The notes: generated by a model from the letters alone, not told the origin. A stretch of 64,000 nucleotides of DNA from Aeromicrobium ginsengisoli (GCF_004134905.2 NZ_SDPQ02000001.1:1178001-1242000), one strand, 5' to 3'. Numbered from the stretch's first letter, positions 15,652-25,439 are shown. A program made the numbers and translations.

Positions 15652-17469
15652 ATGTCCATCAGCACACCGCGCCGACTTGGGGTCGGTCTCGCCGCCGCTC
15701 TTGCAGCCGGCTCACTTGTCGCCACCAGCACTGCGGGTCCCAGCTCGGCCAAGGGCAGTGGGTCCACGGCTCATGGGTACGGCGGGGCGGTCTCGTCCGT
15801 CGACGCGAATGCCAGTCGGATCGGGCTCGAGGTGCTCCGCAAGGGCGGCAACGCCGCTGACGCCGCCGTGGCGACAGCTTCGGCGCTCGGGGTCGCGGAG
15901 CCCTACAGCGCCGGCATCGGCGGTGGCGGCTACTTCGTCTACTACGACGCCCGCACCCACAAGGTCAGCACGATCGACGGCCGCGAGACCGCGCCGGCCG
16001 GCATCACGCACGACGCGTTCATCGACCCGGCGACCGGCAAGCCGTACAACTTCACCCCCGAGCTGGTCTCCTCAGGCGTCGCGGTCGGCGTGCCCGGCAC
16101 GCTGGCGACCTGGGACTCCGCGCTCAAGCGGTTCGGCACGCGTTCGCTGGCTCGTACGCTCGCACCGTCGATCGAGCTGGCCCGCAAGGGATTCGTCGTC
16201 GACACCACGTTCCGCAACCAGACGCTCGACAACAAGGCGCGGTTCGCGGCGTTCCCCGACACCGCCAAGCTGTTCCTGCCCGGTGGCGATGCGCCGCAGG
16301 TCGGCACGCGGTTCCGCAACCCCGAGCTCGCCGCGACGCTGAGCACGATCGCGAAGCGTGGACCCGCGGCGTTCTACCGCGGCCCTCTCGCGGCCGAGAT
16401 CGCCGACATCGTGCAGCACCCGGTGAAGGACCCCTCGTCGACGCTGCCGGCTCCGGCCGGATCGATGACGACTGCGGACCTGGCGGCGTACGAGGTCAGG
16501 AAGCAGGACCCGACGAAGGTCTCCTATCGCGGGCTCGACGTGTATGGCATGGCGCCGTCGTCCTCGGGCGGCACGTCGGTCGGCGAGGCGCTCAACATCC
16601 TCGAGAACTACGACCTCGGCAGCGGGCCGAAGCTGGCCCAGAGCCTGCACCTCTACCTCGAGGCGTCGGCGCGGGCGTTCGCGGACCGTGGCGCGTACGT
16701 CGGGGATCCGGCGTACGTCGACGTGCCGACCGAGACGCTGCTGAGCCAGAAGTTCGCCGACTCGCGGGCCTGCACGATCGATCCCGACCACGCGTCGACC
16801 CGCCCGGTGGCCGCCGGAGCGCTCGACGGCTCGGGATGTGCGACCGCGAAGCACGAGGAGAAGGCCGACACGGAAAACGTCTCGACGACGCACCTCTCGG
16901 TCGTCGACAAGTGGGGCAACGCCGCGGCATACACGCTGACGATCGAGCAGACCGGTGGCTCGGCGATGACGGTGCCCGGACGCGGCTTCCTGCTCAACAA
17001 CGAGCTGACCGACTTCAGCGCGGTCTACGACCCCAAGGACCCCAACCGCATCGAGCCCGGCAAGCGCCCGCGATCGTCGATGTCGCCGACGATCGTGCTC
17101 AAGGACGGCACGGTCAAGTACGTCGTCGGATCGCCGGGTGGCGCGACGATCATCACGACGGTGCTGCAGATCCTGCTCAACCGGATCGACCTCGGCATGA
17201 CGCTGCCCGAGGCCGTCGCCGCGCCGCGTGCGTCACAGCGCAACGCCGCGGCGACGCCTGCGGAGCCGGAGTTCATCAAGGCGTACCAGGACCTGTTGGC
17301 GCCGTACGGTCAGGTGCTGACGCCGTCGGGTGACCAGTTCACGTCGGCGGCGGAGATCGGTGCGGCGGCGACGATCGAGGTCGACAGCCACGGCAAGCTC
17401 ACGGCCGCTGCGGAGCCGAAGCGCCGAGGCGGCGGGTCAGCCCTGGTGGTCTGGCCGACGAAGCACTGA
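15652..17469 (+). CDS. ggt: gamma-glutamyltransferase (Ntn hydrolase), secreted
   Basis: Cleaves the gamma-glutamyl bond of glutathione-like peptides and transfers or hydrolyses the glutamyl group outside the cell. The 605-residue precursor has a signal peptide (RRLGVGLAAALAAGSLVATS, likely cut after SSAKG). Autoprocessing before the Thr of TTHLSVVDKWGN, near residue 409, would separate the large and small subunits. Later landmarks are NNELTDFS and the glycine pair in SPGGATIITTV. A producer of mycothiol rather than glutathione may use it on imported peptides. It ends 4 bases before a long hairpin. Confidence 0.93.
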   Translation: MSISTPRRLGVGLAAALAAGSLVATSTAGPSSAKGSGSTAHGYGGAVSSVDANASRIGLEVLRKGGNAADAAVATASALGVAEPYSAGIGGGGYFVYYDARTHKVSTIDGRETAPAGITHDAFIDPATGKPYNFTPELVSSGVAVGVPGTLATWDSALKRFGTRSLARTLAPSIELARKGFVVDTTFRNQTLDNKARFAAFPDTAKLFLPGGDAPQVGTRFRNPELAATLSTIAKRGPAAFYRGPLAAEIADIVQHPVKDPSSTLPAPAGSMTTADLAAYEVRKQDPTKVSYRGLDVYGMAPSSSGGTSVGEALNILENYDLGSGPKLAQSLHLYLEASARAFADRGAYVGDPAYVDVPTETLLSQKFADSRACTIDPDHASTRPVAAGALDGSGCATAKHEEKADTENVSTTHLSVVDKWGNAAAYTLTIEQTGGSAMTVPGRGFLLNNELTDFSAVYDPKDPNRIEPGKRPRSSMSPTIVLKDGTVKYVVGSPGGATIITTVLQILLNRIDLGMTLPEAVAAPRASQRNAAATPAEPEFIKAYQDLLAPYGQVLTPSGDQFTSAAEIGAAATIEVDSHGKLTAAAEPKRRGGGSALVVWPTKH

Positions 17470-17473
17470 CCGA

Positions 17474-17538
17474 CCGAGATTTGGATTGGTCTGCACCACG
17501 CCAGCTCTCTGGGTGGTGCATGTCGATCCAAATCTCGG
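17474..17538. terminator. long bidirectional hairpin between ggt and ispH
   Basis: The outer stem CCGAGATTTGGAT pairs with ATCCAAATCTCGG. An inner stem TGCACCAC pairs with GTGGTGCA around a loop GCCAGCTCTCTGG. The element fills nearly all of the 82-base gap between two convergent genes and would fold on either transcript. No T-run follows. Confidence 0.75.
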
Positions 17539-17551
17539 CGCGTCCGTCCAG

Positions 17552-18541
17552 TCAGGCCTGGGCGGCCAGCTTCATGTCGCGGCGGAGCTCCGGGGGCAGG
17601 GCGAAGATCAGGGACTCGTCGGCCGTGCGTACGGCCTGGGCGCCCGGGTGCCCGCGCTCGGCGAGGTAGCCCAGCACCTCCTGCACGAGATCGTCCGGCA
17701 CCGAGGCGCCTGACGTGACGCCGACGTGCTCGACGCCGTCGAGCCACGCCTCGTCGATCTCGGAGATGTCGTCGATGCGATAGGACGCCTTGGCGCCGGC
17801 CTCCAGCGCAACCTCGACGAGGCGTACGGAGTTGGAGGAGTTGGCCGAGCCCACGACGATCACGAGATCGGCATTCTTGGCGATCTCCTTGACCGCGACC
17901 TGGCGGTTCTGGGTGGCGTAGCAGATGTCGTCGCTGGGCGGATCCTCCAGCTGCGGGAACTTCTCGCGCAGCCGGCGTACGGTCTCCATCGTCTCGTCGA
18001 CGCTGAGGGTCGTCTGCGACAGCCACGACAGACGCGTGCCCTCGGGGAACTCGAGATCGTCGACGTCGTCGGGGGTCTGCACGAGCGTGATGTGGTCGGG
18101 CGCCTCGCCGGCGGTGCCCTCAACCTCTTCGTGCCCCTCGTGCCCGATCAGCAGGATGCGGTAGCCCTCGTTGGCGAAGCGCCGCGCCTCGTGGTGCACC
18201 TTGGTCACCAGCGGGCAGGTCGCGTCGATCGTCTTGAGGCTGCGCTCGGCGGCCTCCTCGTGCACCATCGGGGAGACGCCGTGGGCCGAGAACACCACGG
18301 TCGCGCCCTCGGGGACCTCGTCGAGCTCCTCGACGAAGATCGCGCCGCGGTCGCGCAGGTTGTTGACGACGTGCTTGTTGTGCACGATCTCCTTGCGTAC
18401 GTAGACCGGTGCGCCGTAGAGGTCGAGCGCCTTCTCCACCGTGATCACGGCGCGGTCGACGCCGGCGCAGTAGCCGCGCGGGTCGGCCAGCAGCACGCTG
18501 CCTCCGACGGGGGGCATGCCGAGCTCGATCGTGGAAGACAT
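17552..18541 (-). CDS. ispH: 4-hydroxy-3-methylbut-2-enyl diphosphate reductase
   Basis: Last step of the MEP isoprenoid pathway: reduces HMBPP to IPP and DMAPP with an iron-sulfur cluster. The 329 residues carry the three cluster cysteines in [16 protein letters not shown] and ICYATQNRQ, with the catalytic glutamate region HEGHEEVEG and the SANSSNS phosphate-binding motif near the C-terminus. The ATG at 18541 is supported by a -10-like TAGACT 7 bases upstream. A longer frame running through the opposite-strand xseA is discarded. Confidence 0.96.
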   Translation of the reverse strand: MSSTIELGMPPVGGSVLLADPRGYCAGVDRAVITVEKALDLYGAPVYVRKEIVHNKHVVNNLRDRGAIFVEELDEVPEGATVVFSAHGVSPMVHEEAAERSLKTIDATCPLVTKVHHEARRFANEGYRILLIGHEGHEEVEGTAGEAPDHITLVQTPDDVDDLEFPEGTRLSWLSQTTLSVDETMETVRRLREKFPQLEDPPSDDICYATQNRQVAVKEIAKNADLVIVVGSANSSNSVRLVEVALEAGAKASYRIDDISEIDEAWLDGVEHVGVTSGASVPDDLVQEVLGYLAERGHPGAQAVRTADESLIFALPPELRRDMKLAAQA

Positions 18542-18548
18542 GTGGACG

Positions 18549-18554
18549 AGTCTA
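18549..18554 (-). promoter_or_regulatory. candidate -10 element of ispH (leaderless)
   Basis: TAGACT on the minus strand, 7 bases before the ispH ATG. The divergent xseA hexamer is 20 bases away. Confidence 0.45.
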
Positions 18555-18574
18555 ACGGTGTCGGTCGAAGACCC

Positions 18575-18580
18575 TAGGGT
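18575..18580 (+). promoter_or_regulatory. candidate -10 element of xseA (leaderless)
   Basis: TAGGGT lies 6 bases before the ATG at 18587, supporting that start over the GTG at 18581. Confidence 0.45.
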
Positions 18581-18586
18581 GTGCGT

Positions 18587-19825
18587 ATGGCTCTGGAGAC
18601 GACCTCGGACGCACCTGCGCCGCTGCGGCAGATCTCCCAGCTGATCGACGGCTACATCAGCCGGCTCGGGGCGGTGTGGGTCGAGGCCGAGATCGCCCAG
18701 CTGACCCGCCGGCAGGGCGTCTGCTTCCTCACACTGCGCGACCTCGTCGCCAAGATGTCGATCGACGCGACATGCCACGCCAGCATCCTCGACGCCTCCC
18801 CCACGCCCATCACCGAGGGCTCCCGCGTGATCGTGCACGCCAAGCCGTCGTTCTACCTCCCCCGGGGCCAGCTTGCCCTCGAGCTGCGCGAGATCCGGCC
18901 GCAGGGCGAGGGTCAGCTGCTGGCCCAGCTCGAGCGTCGCAAGCAGCTGCTCGCCGCCGAGGGGCTGTTCGACCCACGGTTCAAGAAGACGCTGCCGCTC
19001 CTCCCCCGTGGCATCGGCCTGATCACCGGCAAGAACTCCGCCGCTGAGCGCGACGTCCTCCAGAACGCGCAGCTCCGCTGGCCCGACGTACGTTTTGTGG
19101 TCCGCCACGCGCTGATGCAGGGCAACGGCTCGGCGCTCGACGTCATGGGGTGCCTCAAGAACCTCGACGCGGACGCCTCGATCGACGTCATCGTCATCGC
19201 CCGCGGTGGCGGCTCCGTCGAGGACCTGCTGCCGTTCTCCGACGAGGCATTGATCCGCGCCGTCCACGCGTGCGCCACGCCAGTCGTCAGCGCGATCGGC
19301 CACGAGCCCGACAGCCCGATCCTCGACCTCGTCGCCGACCTGCGCGCCTCGACGCCCACCGATGCCGCCAAGCGGATCGTGCCGGACGTGCGCGAGGAGC
19401 TCGCCGGCCTCGCGGCGATGCGGCAGCGCTCGTCGCACGCGATCCGGGCGATTCTCGGCCGCGAGATCCAGGGCCTCGCCGCGATCCGGTCGCGCCCCGT
19501 GCTGGCCAACCCCACGACGCTCGTCGACGCCCAGCAGAGCCTGATCCACGAGACCCGCGACCGCGCCCGCCGCTCGCTGGGGCACCGGCTCGACCGGGCG
19601 CACGACGAGGTCGGGCACCACCTGGCGCGCGTACGCGCGCTCTCACCACTGGCGACCCTCGAACGCGGCTACGCCGTCGCCCAGCTCCCCGACGGCACCG
19701 TCGTCACCTCGATCGACCAGGTCGCCCCCGACGACGAGCTCACGGTGCGCGTGTCTGACGGCACCCTGGGCGTACGCACCCTGACCAAGGAAACTGCGCC
19801 GCACAAGGAAGGCCAACATGGCTGA
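18587..19825 (+). CDS. xseA: exodeoxyribonuclease VII large subunit
   Basis: Catalytic subunit of the single-strand-specific exonuclease VII, which degrades ssDNA in both directions to oligonucleotides. The 412 residues start with the N-terminal OB fold ([12 protein letters not shown] through [16 protein letters not shown]). The core follows with the family motifs [14 protein letters not shown], the [14 protein letters not shown] block and [13 protein letters not shown]. The helical C-terminus binds small subunits. The stop overlaps the start of xseB by 8 bases. Confidence 0.95.
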   Translation: MALETTSDAPAPLRQISQLIDGYISRLGAVWVEAEIAQLTRRQGVCFLTLRDLVAKMSIDATCHASILDASPTPITEGSRVIVHAKPSFYLPRGQLALELREIRPQGEGQLLAQLERRKQLLAAEGLFDPRFKKTLPLLPRGIGLITGKNSAAERDVLQNAQLRWPDVRFVVRHALMQGNGSALDVMGCLKNLDADASIDVIVIARGGGSVEDLLPFSDEALIRAVHACATPVVSAIGHEPDSPILDLVADLRASTPTDAAKRIVPDVREELAGLAAMRQRSSHAIRAILGREIQGLAAIRSRPVLANPTTLVDAQQSLIHETRDRARRSLGHRLDRAHDEVGHHLARVRALSPLATLERGYAVAQLPDGTVVTSIDQVAPDDELTVRVSDGTLGVRTLTKETAPHKEGQHG

Positions 19826-20045
19826 GACACCGACGACTCCCGAGATCCCCTACGAGCAGGCGCGTGACGAGCTCATCTCCGTCGTGCAGAAGCTCGAGGT
19901 CGGCGGCACGAGCCTCGACGAGTCGATCGCACTGTGGGAGCGCGGCGAGGTGCTCGCCGGCATCTGTCAGCAGTGGCTCGACGGTGCCCGCACGCGCCTC
20001 GCCGCAGCGGCCGGGCTCGACGCCGAGGATGCCACCGACGACTAG
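19818..20045 (+). CDS. xseB: exodeoxyribonuclease VII small subunit
   Basis: 75-residue helical small subunit that coats the arm of XseA. It shows the family pattern: IPYEQARDELISVVQKLE, GGTSLDESIALWERGE and ICQQWLDGARTRL. The overlap with xseA implies translational coupling, useful because several copies assemble on each large subunit. Confidence 0.93.
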   Translation: MAETPTTPEIPYEQARDELISVVQKLEVGGTSLDESIALWERGEVLAGICQQWLDGARTRLAAAAGLDAEDATDD

Positions 20046-20089
20046 CCGCGCGGCCTATCATCGTGACTCCACGCGCAGAGGGGGTCACG

Positions 20090-21706
20090 ATGACGATCGA
20101 CGCGCTCGACCTGTTCGGGGATCCCTCGATCCTCAAGGTCTCCGCCACCGACATCGCCTCGGCCGACTCGTGCCCCCGCCACCTCGCGGTCAAGATCCGC
20201 CCCGACGTGAAGTCCCGACGCTGGCGCCGCTCGTTCGGCTCCGAGAAGACGTTCGTCCTCGGCATCGTGACCGACCTCGTACGCGCCTCCCACTCGTCGG
20301 AGTGGGCACATGACCCGCAGCACCTCGCCGGTTGGATCGCGCAGGAGCTCGAACGCCGACGCGTCCACCGGCTGCTGCGGCCCTACGCCACGGCCGCGGT
20401 GACCAACATCCTCGAGGCGCACTGGGACATCGAGGACGAGATCGGGCCGCTGCAGCTGTTCCAGACCGACCCGACGATCGGCACGGTCGAACGTACGTTG
20501 ACGGTGTGGGGGCCGCTCTACCGCACGGAGGACGGCGTGCGGGAGGTCCGGCGCTACCGGCTCGGCGCGGCCCACGTCGAGCCGACGCACGACGACCTGC
20601 TCTGGACCCACACCGCCGCGCAGGTCGCGGCCGGCTACCCGTCGCGGGACACGCCGGTACGCATCAGGGTCGTCGAGATCGGCGCCGCCGACGGCAGCAT
20701 CGCGGTGCTGTTCGACGGCACGCCGGACGACGCCGACTCCGAGTTCTCGGCCGAGGCCAAGCACGTCGCCGGCAGCCTCGGCGACCTCGGCACGGCGGTG
20801 CCCGGCAGCGAGTGCGCCAGCTGCAAGGTCGCCGGCGCCTGCGACGCGCTCATTCCCGTGCCCGAGGTGCTGGGCCAGCCGAGCAAGGGCTACGCCTCAC
20901 GGTCGGTGTCGCCGTCCGACCTCGACCGCTACCAACGGTGCCCGGCGCAGTGGTTCCTCGCCGACGCCCGGGTCCCCCGCGACGCCGAGTACTCCGGCGC
21001 CCAGACCCGCGGCCTCCTGGTCCACACGTGGCTCGAGACCGCACACGCCCGGGGTGTCGGCTGCACCGTGGACGACCTGCCGGAGCCCGGCGGCGACATC
21101 GGCCTCGCCGCGACCGTCATGGACGCCGACGACTACGCGATCGCGCACCCCTACCTGAGGCACCACGTCTCGAGCTGCCCGCTCGCGACCGACGGTGTGG
21201 CGTACGTGGCGAGCGAGAGCGCGATCCACGGCTTCGACCACGACGCCGAGGTCATCCCTGTGACGAAGCCCGACCTCGTGTTCCGCATCGGCGACCGGCT
21301 CGTCGCTCGCGAGGTCAAGACGACGGCGACGCTGCCCGCCGGTGGCGCCGACGACGTCTATGCCGACAACCTGCAGGTGCCGTTCCTGCTCGCGATGCTG
21401 GGGGCAGGAGTCGCGGAGGCCAACGGCTGCACGACCGCGACGGTCGAGGTCGAGATGCTGACGCCTGGGACCAGCGAGGTCTACGCCTGGGACCTCGAGG
21501 AGCCGGAGCTGGCCGAGGCCGTCAGGGCCGATGTCGCGGCGGCGGCCCGCGACTGGCACGTCGACGCCGAGTGGCACACCCAGCCGGGCCCGCACTGCGC
21601 GTGGTGCCCCGTGCGCCAGTGGTGCCCGGACCGCCAGGTCTACGAGAACCAGGAGCTCGCGGCCGCGCAGAGCACGCCGGTCGACGACGAGCCGGCGCCG
21701 TTCTAG
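20090..21706 (+). CDS. RecB-like PD-(D/E)XK nuclease domain protein (TM0106 type)
   Basis: Predicted nuclease of the RecB/Cas4-like fold, 538 residues. The second half shows the catalytic pattern: an aspartate in KPDLVF near residue 394 and E-V-K in AREVKTT near residue 407, with a Cys cluster HCAWCPVRQWCP near 503-513 preceded by YQRCPAQW near 285. The first half looks like a diverged copy with ADSCPRHL near residue 28 and CASCKVAGAC near 242-251, but no obvious E-x-K. Each half may bind an iron-sulfur cluster as AddB/Cas4 proteins do. The start has an AGAGGGGG leader. It follows xseAB, suggesting a DNA-repair link, and shares its stop tetranucleotide CTAG with DUF4245. Confidence 0.8.
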   Translation: MTIDALDLFGDPSILKVSATDIASADSCPRHLAVKIRPDVKSRRWRRSFGSEKTFVLGIVTDLVRASHSSEWAHDPQHLAGWIAQELERRRVHRLLRPYATAAVTNILEAHWDIEDEIGPLQLFQTDPTIGTVERTLTVWGPLYRTEDGVREVRRYRLGAAHVEPTHDDLLWTHTAAQVAAGYPSRDTPVRIRVVEIGAADGSIAVLFDGTPDDADSEFSAEAKHVAGSLGDLGTAVPGSECASCKVAGACDALIPVPEVLGQPSKGYASRSVSPSDLDRYQRCPAQWFLADARVPRDAEYSGAQTRGLLVHTWLETAHARGVGCTVDDLPEPGGDIGLAATVMDADDYAIAHPYLRHHVSSCPLATDGVAYVASESAIHGFDHDAEVIPVTKPDLVFRIGDRLVAREVKTTATLPAGGADDVYADNLQVPFLLAMLGAGVAEANGCTTATVEVEMLTPGTSEVYAWDLEEPELAEAVRADVAAAARDWHVDAEWHTQPGPHCAWCPVRQWCPDRQVYENQELAAAQSTPVDDEPAPF

Positions 21707-22230
21707 GACGTCGCCAGCGACCCGATGTAGTCCTCGATCAACGCGCGCGACGGCGTGCCCACGATCACCGTGGTCACCTCGCCCTTGGTGAGGACGTACG
21801 TCGTGCGGTCGCCCGGACCCTTGCGCACCGACCAGGTCTCGCCGCCGATGTCCGTCTTGCCGTCGGGACGGCTGCCATCGGCGAAACGCTCGATCGCACG
21901 GGTGACACTGGTGCCCTTCACCTGGTCGAGGCCGATGTAGTCCTGGTCGCCCCGCACGATGCCGAGGTGCCACCAGTCGATGTTGAGCGTCGCCGCATTC
22001 GCGTGCCAGCCCCTCGGCAGGCTCGACGGCGCGAGCAGCTCGAACCCGGCGACCGGGCGGGCCTGATCGGTGAGCTTGGCGTAGTCGACGGCGGGCGTGG
22101 GGCTGTCGGGCTTGTCGCTGAACACCTTGCCGATGCCGTACAACCCGATGATGATCACGCCGATCACGACGACCGAGCGGACGATGTCACCCATCGACGG
22201 ATTGCCGCGGCTCGACCGCTGGGTGCTCAT
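21703..22230 (-). CDS. DUF4245 family membrane-anchored protein
   Basis: Uncharacterised actinobacterial protein of 175 residues: a short cytoplasmic tail, one hydrophobic segment (VVVIGVIIIGLYGIG, residues 21-35) and an extracytoplasmic domain with the family stretch PSSLPRGWHANAATLN. The ATG at 22230 is chosen because a -10-like TAAAGT lies 7 bases upstream; a GTG at 22236 would add two residues. It often neighbours glpX in actinobacteria, and here it is divergent from glpX. The stop overlaps the nuclease stop by four bases. Confidence 0.85.
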   Translation of the reverse strand: MSTQRSSRGNPSMGDIVRSVVVIGVIIIGLYGIGKVFSDKPDSPTPAVDYAKLTDQARPVAGFELLAPSSLPRGWHANAATLNIDWWHLGIVRGDQDYIGLDQVKGTSVTRAIERFADGSRPDGKTDIGGETWSVRKGPGDRTTYVLTKGEVTTVIVGTPSRALIEDYIGSLATS

Positions 22231-22237
22231 TGACACA

Positions 22238-22243
22238 ACTTTA
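22238..22243 (-). promoter_or_regulatory. candidate -10 element of the DUF4245 gene
   Basis: TAAAGT on the minus strand, 7 bases before the ATG at 22230. Confidence 0.4.
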
Positions 22244-22293
22244 CGGGGCGCGATCGGCGCGAACTCGGCCGGTCACACACGGCTACCGACGGG

Positions 22294-22299
22294 TACGAT
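22294..22299 (+). promoter_or_regulatory. candidate -10 element of glpX
   Basis: TACGAT 6 bases before the GTG at 22306; no Shine-Dalgarno sequence fits in between, so the mRNA is probably leaderless. Confidence 0.45.
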
Positions 22300-22305
22300 G
22301 ACCGC

Positions 22306-23313
22306 GTGAACAGCCTTCAGCCAGCCGCTCAGGCGCCCGACCGCAACCTCGCCCTCGACCTGGTCCGGGTGACGGAGGCCGGAGCCATGGCCGCCGGCCG
22401 CTGGGTCGGCCGCGGTGACAAGAACGGTGCCGACGGTGTCGCCGTCAACGCGATGCGCACCCTCATCAACACCGTGCAGATGAACGGCGTCGTGGTGATC
22501 GGCGAGGGCGAGAAGGACGAAGCGCCGATGCTCTTCAACGGCGAGCACGTCGGCGACGGCACCGGCCCCGACTGCGACGTCGCGGTCGACCCGATCGACG
22601 GCACGACGCTGACCGCCAAGAGCCTGCCCAACGCCGTCTCGGTGATGGCCGTGGCACCCCGCGGCTCGATGTACGACCCGTCGGCCGTGTTCTACATGGA
22701 GAAGCTCATCGCCGGGCCCGAGGCCGCCGACGTCGTCGACATCCGGCTGCCGGTCGCCGAGAACATCGCGCTCGTCGCCAAGGCCAAGGGCATCGCGGTC
22801 AACGACGTCACGGTGTGCGTGCTGGACCGGCCCCGCCACCAGGACCTGGTCGACCAGATCCGCGCCGCCGGGGCCCGCATCAAGTTCATCATCGACGGCG
22901 ACGTCGCCGGCGGCATCACCGCAGCGCGGCCCGACACCGGCGTCGATCTGCTGGTCGGCATCGGCGGTACGCCCGAGGGCATCATCACGGCGTGCGCGAT
23001 CAAGGCGATCGGCGGCACGATCCAGGGCAAGCTCTGGCCGATCGACGACGACGAGCGCCAGCGCGCCATCGACGCCGGTCACGACCTCGACCGCGTGCTC
23101 TACACCAACGACCTGGTCAACGCCGACGACTGCTTCTTCGTCGCGACCGGCATCACCGACGGCGAGCTGATGGCGGGTGTCCGCTACGGCGCCGGCAAGG
23201 CCTACACCGAGTCGATCGTCATGCGCTCGCGCAGCGGCACGATCCGCAAGATCACGAGCGAGCACCAGCTCGCCAAGCTCAAGGCGTACTCGACCATCGA
23301 CTACGAGTCCTGA
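22306..23313 (+). CDS. glpX: class II fructose-1,6-bisphosphatase
   Basis: Gluconeogenic phosphatase converting fructose-1,6-bisphosphate to fructose-6-phosphate. The 335 residues begin [20 protein letters not shown] and carry the metal-binding signature DPIDGTT near residue 96, GEGEKDEAP near residue 66, and the late [15 protein letters not shown] block of the GlpX family. GTG start. The alpha/beta hydrolase begins 3 bases after the stop and may be co-transcribed. Confidence 0.95.
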   Translation: MNSLQPAAQAPDRNLALDLVRVTEAGAMAAGRWVGRGDKNGADGVAVNAMRTLINTVQMNGVVVIGEGEKDEAPMLFNGEHVGDGTGPDCDVAVDPIDGTTLTAKSLPNAVSVMAVAPRGSMYDPSAVFYMEKLIAGPEAADVVDIRLPVAENIALVAKAKGIAVNDVTVCVLDRPRHQDLVDQIRAAGARIKFIIDGDVAGGITAARPDTGVDLLVGIGGTPEGIITACAIKAIGGTIQGKLWPIDDDERQRAIDAGHDLDRVLYTNDLVNADDCFFVATGITDGELMAGVRYGAGKAYTESIVMRSRSGTIRKITSEHQLAKLKAYSTIDYES

Positions 23314-23316
23314 CAC

Positions 23317-24219
23317 ATGACTGAACGGTCCGGAGAAGAGTTCGCGTCGCTGCCGTCCGGCATCGACATCTGCTACGAGACCTTCGGCAACGCCGAGGAC
23401 CCCGCGATCCTGCTGGTCATGGGTCTGGGCGGCCCCATGGGCTGGTGGTCCGACGACTTCTGCGAGCGGCTCTCCGGGCGCGGCAACTTCGTGATCCGCT
23501 ACGACAACCGCGACACGGGTCGCTCGACCAAGCTGCGCCAGCACAAGGTCGGCAAGCTCGACGTGATCCGGGCGTTCGCCGGGCTCCGCAAGCCGCCCTA
23601 CGGCATCGGTGACCTGGCCGAGGACGCCTTCGGACTGCTCGACCACCTCGGCGTCGAGCGCGTACACCTCGTCGGGGTCTCGATGGGCGGCATGATCGTG
23701 CAGACCATGGCAATCGCACGTCCCGAGCGGGCGATGTCGATGACGTCGATCATGTCGACGACCGGCAACCGCCGGGTCGGCTGGCAGCACCCCAAGATCA
23801 TGCCGACGCTGCTCGCCTCCGCCGGCTCGACCCGCGACTCGTACGTCGCCCGGTCGCTGCGGACGTCGACGATCCTCGGCTCACCCGCGTTCCCCGGCGA
23901 CGAGGAGCTGGCGCGGGCTCGCGCCTACGAGACGTACGACCGCGGGTGGACCGCGAGCGGGGTGACCCGGCACATGCTCGCCGTGCTGGCACAGCCCGAC
24001 CGCACCAAGGACCTCGCCACGCTCGACCTGCCGGTCACCGTGATCCACGGGCTCAACGACCCGTTGGTGCACCGCTCCGGCGGCAAGGCCGTCGCCAACG
24101 CCGTGCCGGGCGCCGAGCACATCGAGATCGCCGGCCTGGGGCACGACCTGCCGGTGCAGCTCTATGACACGTACGTCGACGCGATCGTGCGCACGGCCGA
24201 GCGCGCCATCTCGCACTGA
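23317..24219 (+). CDS. alpha/beta hydrolase
   Basis: Serine hydrolase of the alpha/beta fold, 300 residues, resembling the esterases annotated near aclacinomycin methylesterase RdmC. The oxyanion region is GLGGPMGWW, the nucleophile elbow is GVSMGG near residue 125, the acid is likely the Asp of HGLNDPLV, and the catalytic histidine lies in GLGHDLP. The substrate is unknown. It directly follows glpX. Confidence 0.88.
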   Translation: MTERSGEEFASLPSGIDICYETFGNAEDPAILLVMGLGGPMGWWSDDFCERLSGRGNFVIRYDNRDTGRSTKLRQHKVGKLDVIRAFAGLRKPPYGIGDLAEDAFGLLDHLGVERVHLVGVSMGGMIVQTMAIARPERAMSMTSIMSTTGNRRVGWQHPKIMPTLLASAGSTRDSYVARSLRTSTILGSPAFPGDEELARARAYETYDRGWTASGVTRHMLAVLAQPDRTKDLATLDLPVTVIHGLNDPLVHRSGGKAVANAVPGAEHIEIAGLGHDLPVQLYDTYVDAIVRTAERAISH

Positions 24220-24265
24220 CCGCACCTGCGGTGGGATTCGATCCATACCTCCGCAGATCATGCTC

Positions 24266-24271
24266 TAGAGT
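24266..24271 (+). promoter_or_regulatory. candidate -10 element of the molybdate operon
   Basis: TAGAGT 7 bases before the ATG at 24279. The operon would start as a leaderless transcript on the regulator gene. Confidence 0.45.
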
Positions 24272-24278
24272 TCGGTGC

Positions 24279-24680
24279 ATGCCGCACATACGGATCTCCG
24301 ATGCCGCCCGGTTCCTCGGGGTCAGCGACGACACCGTCCGCCGCTGGGTCACTGCCGGCAGCCTGCCGTCGGGGACGGACGCCGCGGGACGGATGGCCAT
24401 CGAAGGGCGGGAGCTGGCGCAGTTCGCCAAGGCGCAGGCCGCGTCCTCCGGAGAGGCCGGCGCGACCAGCTCGGCGCGCAACCGGTTCGTCGGCCTGGTC
24501 ACAGCGGTCAAGGCCGACACCGTGATGGCGCAGGTCGAGCTGCAGTGCGGGCCGTTCCGCGTCGTGTCGCTCATGAGCAGCGAAGCCGTCGACGAGCTCG
24601 GTCTTGAGCCCGGCTCCGTCGCGGTCGCGGTCATCAAGTCGACCAACGTCATCATCGAGTCGCTGGAGGTGGCGTCATGA
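24279..24680 (+). CDS. HTH and TOBE (Mop) domain molybdate-responsive regulator
   Basis: 133-residue protein with a MerR/excisionase-like winged helix at the N-terminus (RISDAARFLGVSDDTVRRWV, residues 4-23) and a Mop/TOBE molybdate-binding domain in the C-terminal half (NRFVGLVTAVKADTVMAQVE and later VAVIKSTNVIIESL). It probably senses molybdate and controls the modABC genes that follow. Its stop overlaps the modA start as ATGA, so it is co-expressed with its targets. It differs from the classic ModE, which has two Mop modules. Confidence 0.9.
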   Translation: MPHIRISDAARFLGVSDDTVRRWVTAGSLPSGTDAAGRMAIEGRELAQFAKAQAASSGEAGATSSARNRFVGLVTAVKADTVMAQVELQCGPFRVVSLMSSEAVDELGLEPGSVAVAVIKSTNVIIESLEVAS

Positions 24681-25438
24681 GGCGGCTCGCGGCGGCGCTC
24701 CTGCTGCTCGTCACGCTGGCCGGTTGCTCCGACGACGCGCGCGACCGCACGACTGATGGGCCCGAGAAGACGTTGCAGGTCTATGCCGCAGCCTCCGTCC
24801 AGAACGCGTTCACCGAGATCGGCAAGCGGTTCGAGGACGCCAACGACGGCGTGACGGTGAAGTTCACGTTCGGCGGGTCGTCCGACCTCGTCGCCCAGAT
24901 CGAGCAGGGCGCCCCGGCCGACGTGTTCGCCTCCGCCGACACCGCCAACATGGACAAGGCCGTCAAGGCTCGGGTCGTCGGCGGGGTTCCGCAGGACTTC
25001 GCCAGCAACACGCTCGAGATCGTCACCCCGCCGGACAACCCGGCGCACATCGAGTCGCTCCGCGACCTGACGAAGCGTGGCGCCAAGGTCGTGGTCTGCG
25101 CCCCCGAGGTGCCGTGCGGCGCCGCCGCCGCGCGCGTCGAGAAGGCGGCCGGCCTGACGATCAAGCCGGTCAGCGAGGAGCAGTCCGTGACGGACGTGCT
25201 CGGCAAGGTCATCTCCGGCGAGGCCGACGCCGGGCTGGTCTACGTCACCGATGTCCTCGGCGCCGGCGCCAAGGTGCACGGCGTGACGTTCCCCGAGTCC
25301 CGCCGGGCCGTCAACACGTACCCGATCGCGTCCCTCCGCGGTGCCGACGACGAGACCCTCGCCGCCTACTTCACGGACTACGTCGTCGGGCCCGAGGGCC
25401 AGTCGGTCCTGTCGACCTACGGCTTCCAGAAACCCTGA
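24677..25438 (+). CDS. modA: molybdate ABC transporter substrate-binding lipoprotein
   Basis: Captures molybdate or tungstate at the cell surface. The 253 residues start with a lipoprotein signal ([10 protein letters not shown]), and the mature part has the family features [44 protein letters not shown] and [10 protein letters not shown]. The serines in the first two motifs coordinate the oxyanion in characterised ModA proteins. It is coupled by ATGA to the regulator and is followed by modB after 1 base. Confidence 0.94.
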   Translation: MRRLAAALLLLVTLAGCSDDARDRTTDGPEKTLQVYAAASVQNAFTEIGKRFEDANDGVTVKFTFGGSSDLVAQIEQGAPADVFASADTANMDKAVKARVVGGVPQDFASNTLEIVTPPDNPAHIESLRDLTKRGAKVVVCAPEVPCGAAAARVEKAAGLTIKPVSEEQSVTDVLGKVISGEADAGLVYVTDVLGAGAKVHGVTFPESRRAVNTYPIASLRGADDETLAAYFTDYVVGPEGQSVLSTYGFQKP

Positions 25439-25439
25439 C

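Noticed and set aside
18542-19621. N-terminal extension of ispH over the xseA gene
   Set aside because: The extension is antisense to xseA, unrelated to IspH, and a leaderless promoter fits the ATG at 18541.
20332-22233. 633-codon plus-strand frame across the nuclease and DUF4245 genes
   Set aside because: Arg/Ala/Gly-rich shadow frame. The nuclease frame has cysteine clusters and PD-(D/E)XK residues.
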